From: Macrotis lagotis
Taxonomy: Eukaryota; Chordata; Mammalia; Peramelemorphia; Peramelidae
Direction: 5' to 3'
NCBI RefSeq assembly: GCF_037893015.1
Contig: NC_133658.1
Span: forward strand, 252,532,518-252,596,517
DNA length: 64,000 bases
Positions within the stretch are counted from its first letter, which is position 1. Each line of letters opens with the position of its first letter. The notes under the pieces are model-generated. The model did no database searches. It saw only the letters and a program-made list of their open reading frames with translations, and was not told where the DNA came from. A program made the translations under genes and the position numbers. Shown here in pieces: positions 1 to 10,959 of this stretch.

Positions 1-147
1 ATCCTGAAATGGTTTGCCATTTCCTTCTCTAGATCAATTTATAGATGAGAAAACTGAGGCAAATAGCTCCAAAGCCACAGAGCTAGTAAGTGAGGATTTG
101 AACTCTGTTCTTCCTGACCACAAGGCTAGTACTTTATCTACCCCTGC
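1..147 (-). repeat. CORE-SINE (SINE-B) fragment
   Basis: Antisense piece of the older marsupial SINE with a long 3' body (THER1/MAR1-like). The segment GGTTTGCCATTTCCTTCTC, a GATGAGAAAACTGAGGC stretch and a decayed tRNA-like head at about 110-147 are in the expected antisense order. The left end is cut by the window edge. Confidence 0.75.
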
Positions 148-407
148 CATTCACTGTTTTCAAGATCTTTTATAATCAATCTCATGAATCTTAGTTTTCT
201 CTATCAAATTTATATCTTATCTAGGGAATTCTTGCCTTGCTGGAAAGTTCTGTAGATTTGGAGATGAGAGAGAATATAGACTTCCTGAGGTTTCACCCTA
301 GTTTTATCAGAAACTGAATTATCAGAGATTGAATTATGCAGGGTTATAGTTAGTTAATAGAATCAAGATTTGAATTTAGGATTCTGATTCCAAATCCCAT
401 TAGTATG

Positions 408-505
408 TAAACTCTCTGAAAGCAGGCATTGTTTTTTCTTTCTTTGCATTCCTAGGGTTTAGCACCCTGCTTAGCACAATATAGGAACTTGTTGGTTAAT
501 TGAAA
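408..505 (+). repeat. L2 3' end fragment
   Basis: The order of motifs (AAAGCAGGCATTG, TTTCTTTGCATTCCTAGGG, TTAGCACAATATAGGAACTTG) matches the 3' tail of LINE-2, whose consensus runs 'gagggcagggactgtcttt ... cccagcgcttagcacagtgcctggcac'. Decayed; no coding capacity. The AT-rich 148-407 stretch holds nothing I recognise. Confidence 0.6.
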
Positions 506-532
506 ATCTAATGGACTTATTATTTTTGTTCT

Positions 533-675
533 GTCTTTTTGTTTTTGTCTTTGCCAGGCAGTGGAGTTAAGTGGCTTGCCTAGGGCTACACAGCTAGTGT
601 CTGAGGCAGAATTTGAACTCAGGTACTCCTGACTCCAAGTCCAGTGCTCTATCTATTGCGCCACCTAGCCACCCC
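533..675 (-). repeat. SINE-A (WSINE1-like)
   Basis: Antisense copy of the young SINE: T-rich start, then GGAGTTAAGTGGCTTGCCTA, ACACAGCTAG, a B box in antisense (TTTGAACTCAGG) and the head ending CCACCTAGCCACCCC. A deletion has removed the usual 'ggtaattattaag' segment. Confidence 0.85.
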
Positions 676-1221
676 CTTCTCATTGTTTTTTGATAGAGTT
701 TAGATAGAAATATCCCAGGGATAAGTTGCTATCTTTCTATTCTTATTATTTTTACATTTGATGTTCAGTGAATAATTGCACAGATGGATAAAGTGTTTTT
801 TTGTAAATAAAAACAGTATTTGAGATGCAAGAGCTCATTGCAAAGCATCTTTTGGACATTTCCATAGCAGACAGAATTAAGGGGGTGAAATGTACCTTAT
901 CTAGCTGCCATAATGATGTTGATTTCTTCTTTCAGAACATCTAATGTTAGATAGGTTCCAAATATATACACAACCCAAATATAAGGTTGTATGGTAAACA
1001 AATTAGAGAAACAAGGAAGAAATTTCCTTTCAGGGCTATGTACAGGAGAAGATATACGATCAAACAAGAAAAGGAATCATATAAAACAAAATAGACGATA
1101 TTAATTATATAAAATTAAAGAGTTTTTGCACAAACAAATCAAATATAACTAAAGTAGAAGGGAAAAAGTTAACTAGGAAAACAAATTTTTTAGTACATTT
1201 TTCTGATATAGATCCCATTTC

Positions 1222-1378
1222 TTCTTTTTTTTTTCCCTTTTGCAAAGCAATGGAGTTAAGTGACTTGCCTAAGGTCACACAGCTAAATAAGTATTAAGTG
1301 TCTAAGACTGGATTTAAACTCAGGTCCTCCTGATTCTAGGGTTGGTGCTCTATCTACTGTACCACCTAGTTGCCCCCC
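1222..1378 (-). repeat. SINE-A inserted in L1
   Basis: Antisense young SINE with a T-run at its left end and CCACCTAGTTGCCCCCC at its head. Flanks match as a 12-bp target-site duplication with one mismatch: AGATCCCATTTC (1210-1221) and AGATCTCATTTC (1379-1390). The insertion is therefore younger than the surrounding L1. Confidence 0.9.
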
Positions 1379-1784
1379 AGATCTCATTTCATATATATAT
1401 GGTAACTTGTTCAGATTTATAAGAAAAAGAGCCATTCCCTAATTGACAAGTGATTTAAGGCTATAAACAGTCAGTTCTCTGGGGAAGAAGCCCTGACTAT
1501 AAATAACTATATGAAAAAATGCTTCAAATGCAAGAAATGTAAATTAAAGTCATGTTAAAGTTGAACTCCCTGCCTGTTATCTTGGCAAAGATGGCAAAAC
1601 AACATATACCCTCTGTCCCTTTACCAATAATATACCTAGACTTCAAAGAGTACAAAGAAAGGAAAAAGTCCTATATATGTACAAAAATATTTATAGCAGT
1701 TCTTTTTTTGTCATGGTAAAAAACTGGAAACCAAGGGAGTGCTCATCAAAGAAGGAATGACTGATTAAATTGTATATGAAAGAA

Positions 1785-2042
1785 AGGGAACATTGATTAA
1801 GTGACTATGATATTCTAAACATTGTGTTAAGCCCTTTATAAATATTATCACCTCTGATCCACCTAACAATCCTGGGATGTAAATGCTATTATTAATCCCA
1901 TTTTACAGATTTGGAAGTTGAGGCTGATGGAGGCTGAGCTGAGGCTGTAATTTATCAGTGTGGTTGCCCACTAAGTGAGGTCACATTTGAACTCAGATCT
2001 TCCTGACTCCATGCTCAGCAGTCTATCCACCTAGCTGCCTCC
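1785..2042 (-). repeat. MIR inserted in L1
   Basis: Antisense MIR/CORE-SINE: TAAATATTATCACCTCTGATCC, CCATTTTACAGATTTGGAAG, then TTTGAACTCAGATCTTCCTGACTCC and a head ending CCACCTAGCTGCCTCC. It splits the L1 3' UTR, which resumes at about 2043. Confidence 0.75.
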
Positions 2043-2480
2043 ATATGAATGTGTTGCAATTCTATTATGCTGTTAGAAATGAGGAAATAAAAATATTTCA
2101 AAGAGAAGTGGAAAGACTGGGATGAATTAAGCATAGTGAGGTGAGCAGGAACAGAAGAACAATTTATACTATAACATCAATATTGGGAAAAAAAGAACAA
2201 TTCTGAAAAACTTAAGAATTAAATGATCAATTATATGATCAACCATTATTCTAGAGGGCTGATTAAAAAGAAAACTGTTCACCTCATGATGGAGGGGTGA
2301 TAGAACTAGCATGCAGAGTATGAACACATTTAACCAAGGTAAGAATTTGATTTTGTCTAACTGTGCTTATAGGGTTTGATAATAATTATAGAAATTAATT
2401 TAATTATCTTTTTTTCCAGGGGAGAGGGAGAAAAAATGAAGGCTTAATAATGATTGCTTTTACTGTATTTTTTTCTTTTC

Positions 2481-3203
2481 TTTTAAATATTGGTTATAAA
2501 TTATCTGGGCAAAGGAGGAGGAAGTGATGTCTTACAAATGAATAATATAAAAAACAAGAGATCAGTAAAGATGTATTATGAAACATCCTGTCTTGTTTTA
2601 AAAGTTGTATGTTTTTTAGGAGGAAAAATATTTATTTCAACTTCTTTCATAAACTTGTTTAGGGAACACAGTCTTGCATAATTAGAGCTACATTTAAAAC
2701 AATTTATAGTCAGCCATACATCCTGTTTCAAAACAAAGCAAATCTGATCATCTTAGTAGAGTTACCAATTTGGATGGTCTTGCTTCCTGTAATGCCTTTT
2801 CCTAAAATGCTGATTGTAAAAAAAGAAACTTTTTATTCCATACTTTAATTGCATATAAAAATTTTTCTTAAAAATGAAAAAAATTTCCCTAAGAAATAAG
2901 GGTTGATTTTACATGAATGACATGTCTTTGTGGAAAAAATAGTTGTGTTAGGTAAGCTTACCTCTTAAATGGCACCAAGAAAATTTCTTTCAAAGATAGA
3001 ATAAATTTTTTGTATTTTCATCAGATCTTGTCATTGTATATTGATTGATATGTTGAGTTTGAGATAGTTATCATCTAGTTCATGGTATCAAACACAGATA
3101 CAGTTTTTCTATGCTTTTTCCTGAGGGACAAGTTCAACCTTTGAAACATTATTAAAAGAAGAAAATTCAATTTTTCTTCATTTCTTCACAAAAAATATGC
3201 TGG
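2481..3203. other. AT-rich sequence, nothing recognised
   Basis: Low-GC sequence with short A and T runs. A 63-codon open frame at 2490-2681 has no recognisable motif and looks like chance in AT-rich sequence. Confidence 0.5.
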
Positions 3204-3207
3204 GGGG

Positions 3208-3374
3208 GGTGGCTAGGTGGCACAATGGGGTGGCTAGATAGCACAGTGGATAGAGCACCGGCCCTGGAGTCAAGAGGGATCTGAGTTCAAATCTAGCATC
3301 AGACACATAATAATTACCTAGCTGTGTGGCCTTGGGCAAGCCACTTAACCCCATTGCCTTGCAAAAAAAAAAAG
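3208..3374 (+). repeat. SINE-A with duplicated 5' head
   Basis: Sense SINE-A ending CCATTGCCTTGCAAAAAAAAAAA. The first 20 or so bases of the head occur twice in tandem (GGTGGCTAGGTGGCACAATG, then GGTGGCTAGATAGCACAGTG), suggesting slippage or recombination at the 5' end. Confidence 0.85.
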
Positions 3375-3485
3375 TGGTACAGAGGTAGTTAGGAGGACCT
3401 GAGTTCAAATAGGATCTCAGGCACTTGACTCTAATTGTGTGACCCTGGGAAAGTCACTTAATCCCAATAGCCCTGGGGGGGTGGG
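3375..3485 (+). repeat. second, truncated SINE directly downstream
   Basis: Immediately after the A-tail of the preceding SINE there is a further sense SINE piece (GGTACAGAGGTAGTTAGGAGG, GAGTTCAAATAGGATCTCAGG, GTGACCCTGGGAAAGTCAC). It lacks the A-box half and is more diverged, ending in a G-rich run. Confidence 0.7.
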
Positions 3486-3929
3486 GGGGGAAGACAGTAA
3501 CTTGATTTTCTCTAGCCCAGAAGAAACTCAACAAAACACAGATAAAACTCATGAATAGAAGAAGAAATTTATTGAGCTTAGGAATGTTTGGTGCATTCAA
3601 TCAAACTTGGATTACGAAATCTAAACCTCCCATTGTAATTGGGAAGCTGAATGCCATTCCTTCCTGATTATATTGTCAGTGATATGCAAGAAAACCAGTG
3701 GTCTTCCTGGCCCTTCTAAAGGGCCTTGAGATTATGTTCTATGAAGATCTTTAGAAGACAAAGTTCAGCCTAGATTTAGAAGAATTAAGTTGAGGTACAA
3801 GATAACATTCAAACCTTGTCAAAGAGTTGACCTTGTCCAAAGCTGTTCATATTCTGTTTATAAATCATAAAGGCTACTTTCTTCTAGTGTATGCCTGTTG
3901 TATTTCAGTTATGACAGAGTCATGGTCCA
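3486..3929. other. no recognised feature
   Basis: Single-copy-looking AT-rich sequence. No open frame of note and no repeat I can place. Confidence 0.4.
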
Positions 3930-4127
3930 ATGGAGTTTTCTTGGTAAAGATACTGGACTGGTTTGCCATTTTTCTCCAGTGGGTTAAGGCAAACAGATGT
4001 TAAATGGCCTGCTCAGTATCATATAGCTAGAAAGTGTTGGAGGCAGGATTTCAACTCAGGTCTTCCTGATTCTAGGCCCAGAGCTCTATTCACTAAGTTA
4101 TTTAGGGTATAGCCAGGTACCCATTTA
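3930..4127 (-). repeat. SINE-B (CORE-SINE), antisense
   Basis: Nearly full antisense copy: GAGTTTTCTTGGTAAAGATAC, GGTTTGCCATTTTTCTCCAG, CATATAGCTAG, TCAACTCAGGTCTTCCTGA, then a decayed head. Confidence 0.8.
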
Positions 4128-4329
4128 TTTATGTTTCTGAAATTCCAACACAAAGACCTAAATTTATCTAATCCTTATGCTCTGCATACAGTAAGCACAG
4201 AATAAATGAGGGATCAAATGAAACAGTGATTAAGCACCTACTATGGGCAAAGAGTTAGTGATTAGCCTTGGGAGAAGGATTATAGAACACACATATTTAA
4301 AAAGTTTACAGTATTACTGGTGGGTGTGG

Positions 4330-4570
4330 CAAAGGAGATATTGAAAGGGAATAGTTTTTATTAAGCTCCTACAATGAACCAAACACTTTACTAATGGTTG
4401 TCACAAATATAATCTCATTTAATCATCACTATATCCCTGACCATAGGTACTATTATTGTTCCTATTATACAATTGAAGAAACCAGCAAAGGTGGGTTAAA
4501 TAACTTGCTTGTGGTCATACAGCTATAAATTTGAGGCCAGATTTGACTTCATATTTTCCTGACTTCAGGC
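4330..4570 (-). repeat. MIR, antisense, split by SINE-A
   Basis: Antisense MIR with TAATCTCATTTAATCATCAC, TATTATTGTTCCTATTATAC, a GTCATACAGCTA core and ACTTCATATTTTCCTGACTTC. It is cut by the SINE-A at 4581-4748. Confidence 0.65.
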
Positions 4571-4580
4571 CTTGTCTTTA

Positions 4581-4748
4581 TTTTTAGTTTTTATTTTTTT
4601 AAGTTTTTGCAAGGCAAATGGGATTAAGTGGCTTACCCAAGGCCACACAGCTAGGTAATTATTAAGTGTCTGAGACCAGATTTGAACCCAGGTACTCCTG
4701 ACTCCAAGGCCAGTGCTTTATCCACTGTGCCACCTAGCCACCCCTGGC
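4581..4748 (-). repeat. SINE-A, antisense
   Basis: Young SINE with T-rich left end, TTTTTGCAAGGCAAATGGG and a head CCACTGTGCCACCTAGCCAC. TTGTCTTTA lies on both sides (4572-4580 and 4750-4758), a probable 9-bp target-site duplication in the older MIR. Confidence 0.9.
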
Positions 4749-4924
4749 GTTGTCTTTAATAAGACATTCATATGATTAAGATATAAGGAAGAAAATGATG
4801 AGAGCAGAGAAGGAACCCAGGATAAGTGCTATGAGAAATTCAGAGGTACATAGAGTTAATCTTCATGCTATGAGCCCCACTCTGTTCCTAAGGAAAGAAA
4901 GTACATAGAGAAATAAAAGAGACC

Positions 4925-5195
4925 CCTTGTCCTATAGGCCAGCTAAGTAGTACAGTGTCAGACCTGAATTCAAGGAAGACTCCTCTTCCTAATGCAAATC
5001 CAGACACAGACACTGATAAACTGTTTGACCCTAGGCAAGATACTTCACTGTTTGTCTCAGTTTCTTCATTTATAAGATGATCTGGAGAAGAAAATGGCAA
5101 ACCACTCCAGTATCTCTGCCAAGAAAACTCCAACTATGGTCATAGAGAGTCAGAAGAGTCAGAGTGGGACTCAAATGAATAAAAAGGACCTCAAA
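4925..5195 (+). repeat. SINE-B, sense
   Basis: Diverged head (GGCCAGCTAAGTAGTACAG), then CTGTTTGACCCTAGGCAAG, GTCTCAGTTTCTTCATTTATAAG, GAAAATGGCAAACCACTCCAG, TATCTCTGCCAAGAAAACTC and a tail ATGAATAAAAAG. This is the full CORE-SINE body. Confidence 0.85.
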
Positions 5196-5309
5196 GGAGA
5201 TAAGAATTACCCAGGAAATAGAATAACAAAAAAGTGCTGTTATTCATCAGATTCTAAATGATTAAGAGTCAGGTGAGCAATTCAAATAATTGCCAGAGGA
5301 TAAGAAGAT

Positions 5310-5465
5310 TTGATTTGAGAGATCATCTGGTCCAACATCTTCATTTGATAGTTAAGGAAACAGGTCCAGAGAGTCAGGGACTAGACTAAGTCATAGAGCC
5401 GATAAAATTGCAGTCTGGATTGAAACCCAGGTCTCTTAGCTCTATGTCCAACTTGCTTTCCTTTA
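5310..5465 (+). repeat. ancient MIR3-like repeat
   Basis: Contains the typical GATCATCTGGTCCAACATC, GTTAAGGAAACAGGTCCAGAG and AAACCCAGGTCTCTTAGCTC order seen in old mammalian MIR-type repeats. The exact family is uncertain. Confidence 0.6.
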
Positions 5466-6056
5466 CATTACATTTTTTCTCCAAGACAGAATTTAGAGAG
5501 AGACCACTTGAAGGCTGGGATGGCCAATGAAGGTGGAGATGGTCCCTGAGAAGATATATGAGCTCTGTAGAATGACTAGGATTTAGAGACTCGGGAAAGA
5601 GAAAGGGGAAACTCTAAATGAGATAGGTGCTAACTAGGGGTGGGGAAGATTGAACAGAAACTGGCCAGATCACATTAAAATAGAGGATTAGGAGACTTGA
5701 GCAATCGATAGAACCAGTTGGAGGGCCTAGAATCCATGGGAATGTCTTAATGGTTTTTATAAGGTCACTAAAATTTAGGTCTCAACTCCCTACTGCATTG
5801 GGATACTTGCTTCATTACAAAATCTGAACTTGGAGACCTGACCTGCTTTGGATTGAAGAGAAGGCCAGAAGCTACCAGTCCACTATCATCAACCTTGAGG
5901 AAATGGGTTGTCCTCTTTGGTTAATACAGTCATTTACCTATTTGAGGGCTTGACACCTAAATCAATACAATTCAGTGAATCAAATATTAAAATTTTATTA
6001 TATACTTACTGGTTCAAAACTGAGGAGAGATACAAAGTATAAAGTCAAGGTGCCCC
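5466..6056. other. no recognised feature
   Basis: Mixed-composition, single-copy-looking sequence without a notable open frame or repeat signature. Confidence 0.4.
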
Positions 6057-6059
6057 CCA

Positions 6060-6074
6060 AACACACACACACAA

Positions 6075-6108
<34 letters not shown>
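6060..6108. repeat. (CA)n microsatellite
   Basis: CA dinucleotide run with two interruptions (AA and AT) in its first third, then an uninterrupted block at about 6080-6108. Confidence 0.95.
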
Positions 6109-6110
<2 letters not shown>

Positions 6111-6744
6111 CAGACAGTACACTACAGAGACTGACAATAGGCAATAATAAGTAATAAATGCTTCTGAGGAGAATGAAGTGTTATGTGATATCCGAGGAAG
6201 AAAAGTTAATTTCTAAATATATTAGGACAAGACTTTGAAGACCTCAAAGGTGACTTTCTACAAAGTTCTGTTTTGAAGCATAGGTAAGATTTCTCTGACT
6301 GGGGTTATGGAGTGATGCCTAGAAGATAAAAAGGCTATGTTTGTAGATATAGGAAAGTATGAATTATTCTGGTGGCAGTGTGTAGTCCAATTTGCCTTCA
6401 ATATAATGCCTGTCCAGCACCTGCCCACAGTAAATAATAAAATCTCTGTGAGAAGTTTGTTCATTTTTAAAAATCACTTTATTCTCAGTTCTTTTCACTT
6501 TTTAATATCACTCCTACTTCCTAAAGACTACCCTCCTTTCTCTCCATTGTATTCTTTCTTGTTTTTTAAAATTAGATGAAAAAATATGAATGCAAATAGA
6601 TCTTCCTTTCCTTCTCCCTGCCTTCCCTATTAGGGAAAAGAAAAGCAAAATCCTTTGAATAGAGCCCTTCCTTGTTACAAATAAGTGCAGGCAAGAATAA
6701 TAAATGTGTACACTGACTGAAAATGTATGTTTTATTCCATACTT

Positions 6745-6815
6745 GTGACCGTAGTTGGGTTTTTCTTGGCAAAGATACTGGAGTGGTTTGCCATTTCCTT
6801 CTCCAGTTCCGTATT
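6745..6815 (-). repeat. SINE-B tail fragment
   Basis: Antisense 3' part only: GTTGGGTTTTTCTTGGCAAAG and GGAGTGGTTTGCCATTTCC. The body and head are missing. Confidence 0.75.
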
Positions 6816-6989
6816 CATCAACTCTATGTTGGTAGGTAGGAAGCAGGCTTCACTATTAAGTGATCTCTGATTGTGTTGATGCTACATTAATCAACATTCT
6901 GATGTCTTTCATTGTTGTTTTCCTTTACCTTACTGTGGCCATTGTATACATTACTCTCCTGCTTCTCTGAATTCATTCATAGTCACTTT

Positions 6990-7230
6990 CTCTGTGGTGG
7001 TGGATAGAGGACTGGACCTGGAGTCAGGTAGACCTGACTTTAAATCTAGACTTTCTCAGATACTATGTGATAAGTGGGTTGGTGACAAGTCATTTTATTG
7101 CTATCTGCCTCAGTTTGCTCATCTGTAAAATGGAGATAATTTACTTAACTCACAGGAAGGTTGTGAGGGTCAATTGTGATATTTGTCAAGTGTTTTTCAA
7201 AACTTAAAAATACTATGTAAATGCTATTTG
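6990..7230 (+). repeat. MIR, sense
   Basis: Sense copy with GGTGGATAGAGGACTGGACC, CTGCCTCAGTTTGCTCATC, TGTAAAATGGAGATAATTTAC, GGTTGTGAGGGTCAATTG and a 3' end at TACTATGTAAATGCTATTTG. Confidence 0.8.
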
Positions 7231-7480
7231 TTATTTCTCACAGCAGAATAATATTACGTTGCATTCATATACTTCAAATTGTTTAGTTGCTCCCCCAACA
7301 ATAAATAACCTTGTTGATTCCAGTTCTTTGCCACCACAAAAAGAACTCCTCTAAACATTTTTATACATAAGAACCCCTTCACTTTATTGTTCCCCTCCAT
7401 AGCAAATATATGTGATCTAGATATTGCTAGGTCAAATTAATTGACTTTTTATGTTGTAGCTCCCATGGTATACATACATT

Positions 7481-8340
7481 ATCTATCCCCTGGAGGCATA
7501 ATTATGGAGACATGGTAGTCCAGAAGAATCTCTCAGTTGGTTGTCAGATATTACAGAAGTCTCCAAGTTCTTGTGACTTTGAAAGACTTCCTCAGAGGAG
7601 TGATAGTCTTGAGGGACTGATGAGGAGTAAGAATAGTTCATCCTCAAGAACTCTATTCTGGACCATCTGAGAATGTTCCAGAATGATGGCCAATGTGGCA
7701 ATTGCTGCTCTGATGGCTCTAAGCTAAGGACCAGATTGAGAAAAGAGGAGAGTTGTTGACCAGATGTGATAGGGAGGTGGATGAGCTGGGTCCAGCCAGA
7801 GGAATAGGAAGGAGATCAGGCCAAAACAACAGAGGGTGATGAGTGAGATAGCCTAACTCCTGTTCATAGTGCCATCTGCTATACTCCTTTATCCTTGAAG
7901 AGATGGACATGTTTCTTTGACCTGTCAGACTACTCACTTCCTGTTTCCTCCCCAATTTGGTAGGAGGAAGAATAGGAAAGAGAAAATTATTTGTTATCTC
8001 GACTATTTTTAAAGTTCTTATACTTTAATTACTCACTTTTGTTTTTATTACCATGAATTTGTTTGCTTACAAATGTGTGGAATGGGATTAATAAATAAAT
8101 TTTAATCTAAAAAGGATGAAAGAAGCACAATCTAAATGGAGTTAGAGTTTAAGAGACTATGTTTACTATTAATAATAATGTCCCAGAATATATATGCATA
8201 TTTATATATTCAGATAATATTCCTATTGGATCAAGAGAGACAGAAAGACTAATGGGAAGATGAGGTAGCCTGTAAGTATGCAGAGTCTAATGCTATTTTA
8301 CTGAGGCTTGTTGAGGCTGTTAGTGTTGCCAGATGTTGAG
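7481..8340. other. no recognised feature
   Basis: Single-copy-looking. Two short minus-strand open frames (7483-7701 and 7719-7955) show no motif, no neighbouring splice pattern I can support and no codon bias that stands out; I treat them as chance. Confidence 0.4.
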
Positions 8341-8346
8341 GTCCCC

Positions 8347-8370
8347 CAACACACACACACACACACACAT
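8347..8370. repeat. (CA)n microsatellite
   Basis: Short CA run followed by CATACACATTTACACACTC. Confidence 0.9.
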
Positions 8371-8639
8371 ACACATTTACACACTCACCATAAGGTTCCT
8401 GTTTCTTATGGGTTCTGCTTTGCACTGTGGGGGTATTAGATTCTAATAATTCAAAGTTTATTTCCATAATAATTGGATCAATTCCCAGATGCACCAACAT
8501 ATTTGTACAAATATAGACATCTTTCCACAGTCCTTTCAACACATCATTTTTTTCTTTAGATATTTTTGCTCATATGATGCAGAGGTAAAACTGCAGAGTT
8601 ATTTTAATTATGTTTCTTTTATTATTAGTAACTAACTGT

Positions 8640-8975
8640 TGATAGCTTATATATCATTGCTGAAAATTGTTTATCATATCCTTTGATCACATAACCAGTG
8701 GGGAATGGTTCTTGTGTATGTTCATATGTATATCAATATATACCATAGTTTCATATGTACTATAGTTTATACATATACTAAATATATGTAGGAACTATAG
8801 TTCATATGTAAAATGCATATGTTTATAATATATTACAAATATATATCAATATGTATGTGAATTCATTCCTTATATATCTTTGTTATCAATCTTTTATTTT
8901 TGGCAAAGATTTTTTTCCTCAATTGGTTGTTCCTCTTCTTATTCCAGCTGCATTGATTTTGTTCATAAAAAAATG
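8640..8975 (-). repeat. L1 ORF2-end fragment, antisense
   Basis: CATATCCTTTGATCACATAACC at the left and TATATCTTTGTTATCAATC, CTCAATTGGTTGTTCCTCTTC and TGCATTGATTTTGTTCATAA at the right match the antisense of the L1 ORF2 C-terminal region. Between them (8725-8870) is a degenerate TATG/TATA expansion that breaks the element. Confidence 0.6.
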
Positions 8976-9276
8976 TTGAACAGCTCCTGGTATGTATGGG
9001 AGGAAGAAATAGGCAATGACCTATGACTAAGGTCTAAACCACTTCTACTGAAAATCTTATTACCTAGAAGAAGTCTTCTCTGACTAATCACATCCAGATA
9101 AAATCACTTTATAGTATCCTAGACTCATAGACTATCTAGAATGGAAGGACATAAGAGGACATAGGTGTAGGATATAGAATGTGGGAATTGGAAGAGAGAG
9201 CACAAAACAGAATGTCAGTAGGAGAGTGTGCAGGATAGGGAATGTAAGGGCAGGTGTTCCTTAGACATAAAGACAT
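8976..9276. other. no recognised feature
   Basis: About 300 bases of single-copy-looking sequence. Confidence 0.35.
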
Positions 9277-9480
9277 TGACAGCTAGGTAGCTTAGTAGAT
9301 AGAGTGCTTGGTTTCGAGGTCTGAGTTCAGATTTGACTTTAATATTTACTATGTGACTGAAACTTAACTTCTGTCTGCCTCAGTTTCTTCAACTCTCTCC
9401 TGGGGTGGTTGTATGGAGCAGATGAGATAATATTTGCAAAGCACAGCGCCTAGTATATATCTTTTAGCATGTTTTTCCCT
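9277..9480 (+). repeat. MIR/CORE-SINE, sense
   Basis: Head ACAGCTAGGTAGCTTAGTAG, then CTGCCTCAGTTTCTTCAAC and a MIR-like 3' half (GATGAGATAATATTTGCAAAGC). Moderately diverged. An old MIR3-like piece (AAACTGAGGCCCAGAGAG) follows at 9495-9560. Confidence 0.7.
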
Positions 9481-9580
9481 CGCTTCCCTTAGAGACAATT
9501 TTGGCCAATTTCCTCATCTTACAAAGGGGAAAACTGAGGCCCAGAGAGGTTGAAAATGCTTTATTAAGCACTCTAGAAAG

Positions 9581-9581
<1 letters not shown>

Positions 9582-9618
<37 letters not shown>

Positions 9619-9640
9619 GTCATTATTATTACTTAAGGTA
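9582..9640. repeat. (ATT)n microsatellite
   Basis: Trinucleotide run with interruptions (GTCATT) near its right end. Confidence 0.95.
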
Positions 9641-9756
9641 CCACAGTAAGCTAATGGCTTAGGGGGACTAGAAACCATGTCTCCTGACATTCATTGCAGG
9701 GATTCTTTTACTGAATCATCTTGATTTTTGCTTCTTTTGTGCCTACTAATCAGGGC

Positions 9757-10015
9757 TTAGGGGAATTAGGTGATATAGTGGTGAGAACACTGGGCTTGAA
9801 ATTAGGAAGACTCATCTTCATAAGCTCAAATTTGGCCTCAAAGGCTTAATAGCTGTGTGACTCTGGGCAAGTCACTTAATCCTCTTTGCCTCAGTTTCCT
9901 CCTCTGTAAAATGAGCTGGAGAAAGAAATGGCAATCACTCCAATATCTTTGCCAAGAAAATCCCAAATGAGGTCATGAAGAGTCAGACTTGACTGAAACA
10001 ATCAAACAACCATCA
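9757..10015 (+). repeat. SINE-B, sense, near full length
   Basis: Head GGTGATATAGTGGTGAGAAC, then GTGTGACTCTGGGCAAGTC, CTCAGTTTCCTCCTCTG, AATATCTTTGCCAAGAAAA, GGTCATGAAGAGTCAGACTT and a tail ACAATCAAACAACC. A useful intact example of the family. Confidence 0.9.
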
Positions 10016-10047
10016 GAACTTGGGAAAGTTTCCTAAATTTTATTCAG

Positions 10048-10118
10048 ATTTATTTTATTGAACAATAAATCATTGAACTTTTCTGTTGCTCAATAATTTA
10101 TTGTTCAATAAAATAAAT
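10048..10118. repeat. AT-rich perfect inverted repeat (hairpin)
   Basis: Arms of 23 bp, 10048-10070 and 10096-10118, are exact reverse complements; the left arm carries TTTATTGAACAATAAAT. The loop is 25 nt. AGTTCAA and CAACAGAA just downstream (10125-10140) are also complementary to the loop, so alternative folds are possible. Could be a small MITE-like element or a chance inverted duplication. Confidence 0.9.
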
Positions 10119-10125
10119 TATCAAA

Positions 10126-10737
10126 ATAGTTCAACAGAACTCAGGTTATGGTCCCTCAGCTATAGAAACTTCTTCAGACAGAAACTTATCTTTGTCTTAC
10201 CCTCCTTCACTCATACCATTGCCCAAAAGAAAGGTGTCTAGGCAAACTCTATGCATACATTGGAGTTCTATGCCTAAAGGATTTCAAGGACTGAAGCTGC
10301 CCATCGACCATCCATAATCTGGAAGACTTCTAGGAATATTGAAGAAATTGTTCCCAGATAGTTCCCAGAGACCCCCCTTTAAACCTTTTCCAGTGATAGG
10401 ATGCTGAGAGTAAATCTGGAAACTACCCCATCCTATCTTCATCTTGGCCAAGATTCTATGCACAGCACTGCAAGGGAATAGAGATAGTTTGGAGGTGGTC
10501 TTAGTTATCCTAGACTGGCATCCAAGGCTCTTAGCCATAGGGTTTAGTCCAATTTCATCAGCCTCTGCCACCTGTTTTAATAAACATCACCCCTCTAGAG
10601 AAAATGACTTGATCCTATCTTCTAATTTGTCATCTCCTCAAACCCCTTCTCTACTGCCCAAAGGATGAACAGTTATCTCTCTGATCATGAGTATCAGATG
10701 TCATTTATCTGGTTTCTCTGTTTTTCTAATCCTATTA
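10126..10737. other. no recognised feature
   Basis: Single-copy-looking sequence. Overlapping open frames on both strands (10284-10571 minus, 10444-10668 plus) lack any recognisable domain. Confidence 0.4.
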
Positions 10738-10920
10738 CACAGAATCATAGATTTGGAGCTGGTAGGAACCTTGGAAGAGATTGGGTTTTACAAATAAGGA
10801 AAATAAGACACAGAAGAGTTAAGTGACTTGACTTAGGGTTAACACAGGTGCTAAGAAATTCAAACCCATGTTTTCCTGACATCAGTTTCAGTGTCCTATC
10901 TGTCACAACTATGCTGTCTC
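10738..10920 (+). repeat. ancient MIR3-like repeat
   Basis: AGAATCATAGATTTGGAGC, GGTAGGAACCTTGGAAGAGA, AGTTAAGTGACTTGACTTAGG and a right end CTATCTGTCACAACTATGC follow the order of this old family. Confidence 0.65.
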
Positions 10921-10959
10921 AACACTATCCTAAGGTTTCTTTATGTCTCTATACTTCCC

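Larger units (their letters stand above)
950..2480 (+). repeat. L1 3' end, sense, with nested SINEs
   Basis: Decayed marsupial L1: end of ORF2 and 3' UTR in sense orientation. A stretch near 1095-1160 would read roughly YIKLKSFCTNKS, typical of the L1 ORF2 C-terminal region. The 3' UTR signature follows (CAAAAATATTTATAGCAG, AAACTGGAAACCAAGGGAG, GTGAGGTGAGCAGGAACAGAAG). Interrupted by SINE-A at 1222-1378 and a MIR at 1785-2042. Frame is destroyed by stops and indels. Confidence 0.75.
6465..7480 (-). repeat. L1 3' end, antisense, with nested SINEs
   Basis: Antisense L1 3' UTR in several pieces: 6465-6744 with a CT-rich centre, 6850-6985 (GTTGTTTTCCTTTACCTTACTG, ATTACTCTCCTGCTTCTCTG) and 7232-7480 (CAGCAGAATAATATTACG, CCAGTTCTTTGCCACCACAA). 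Split by a SINE-B tail at about 6745-6815 and a MIR at 6990-7230. Confidence 0.65.
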
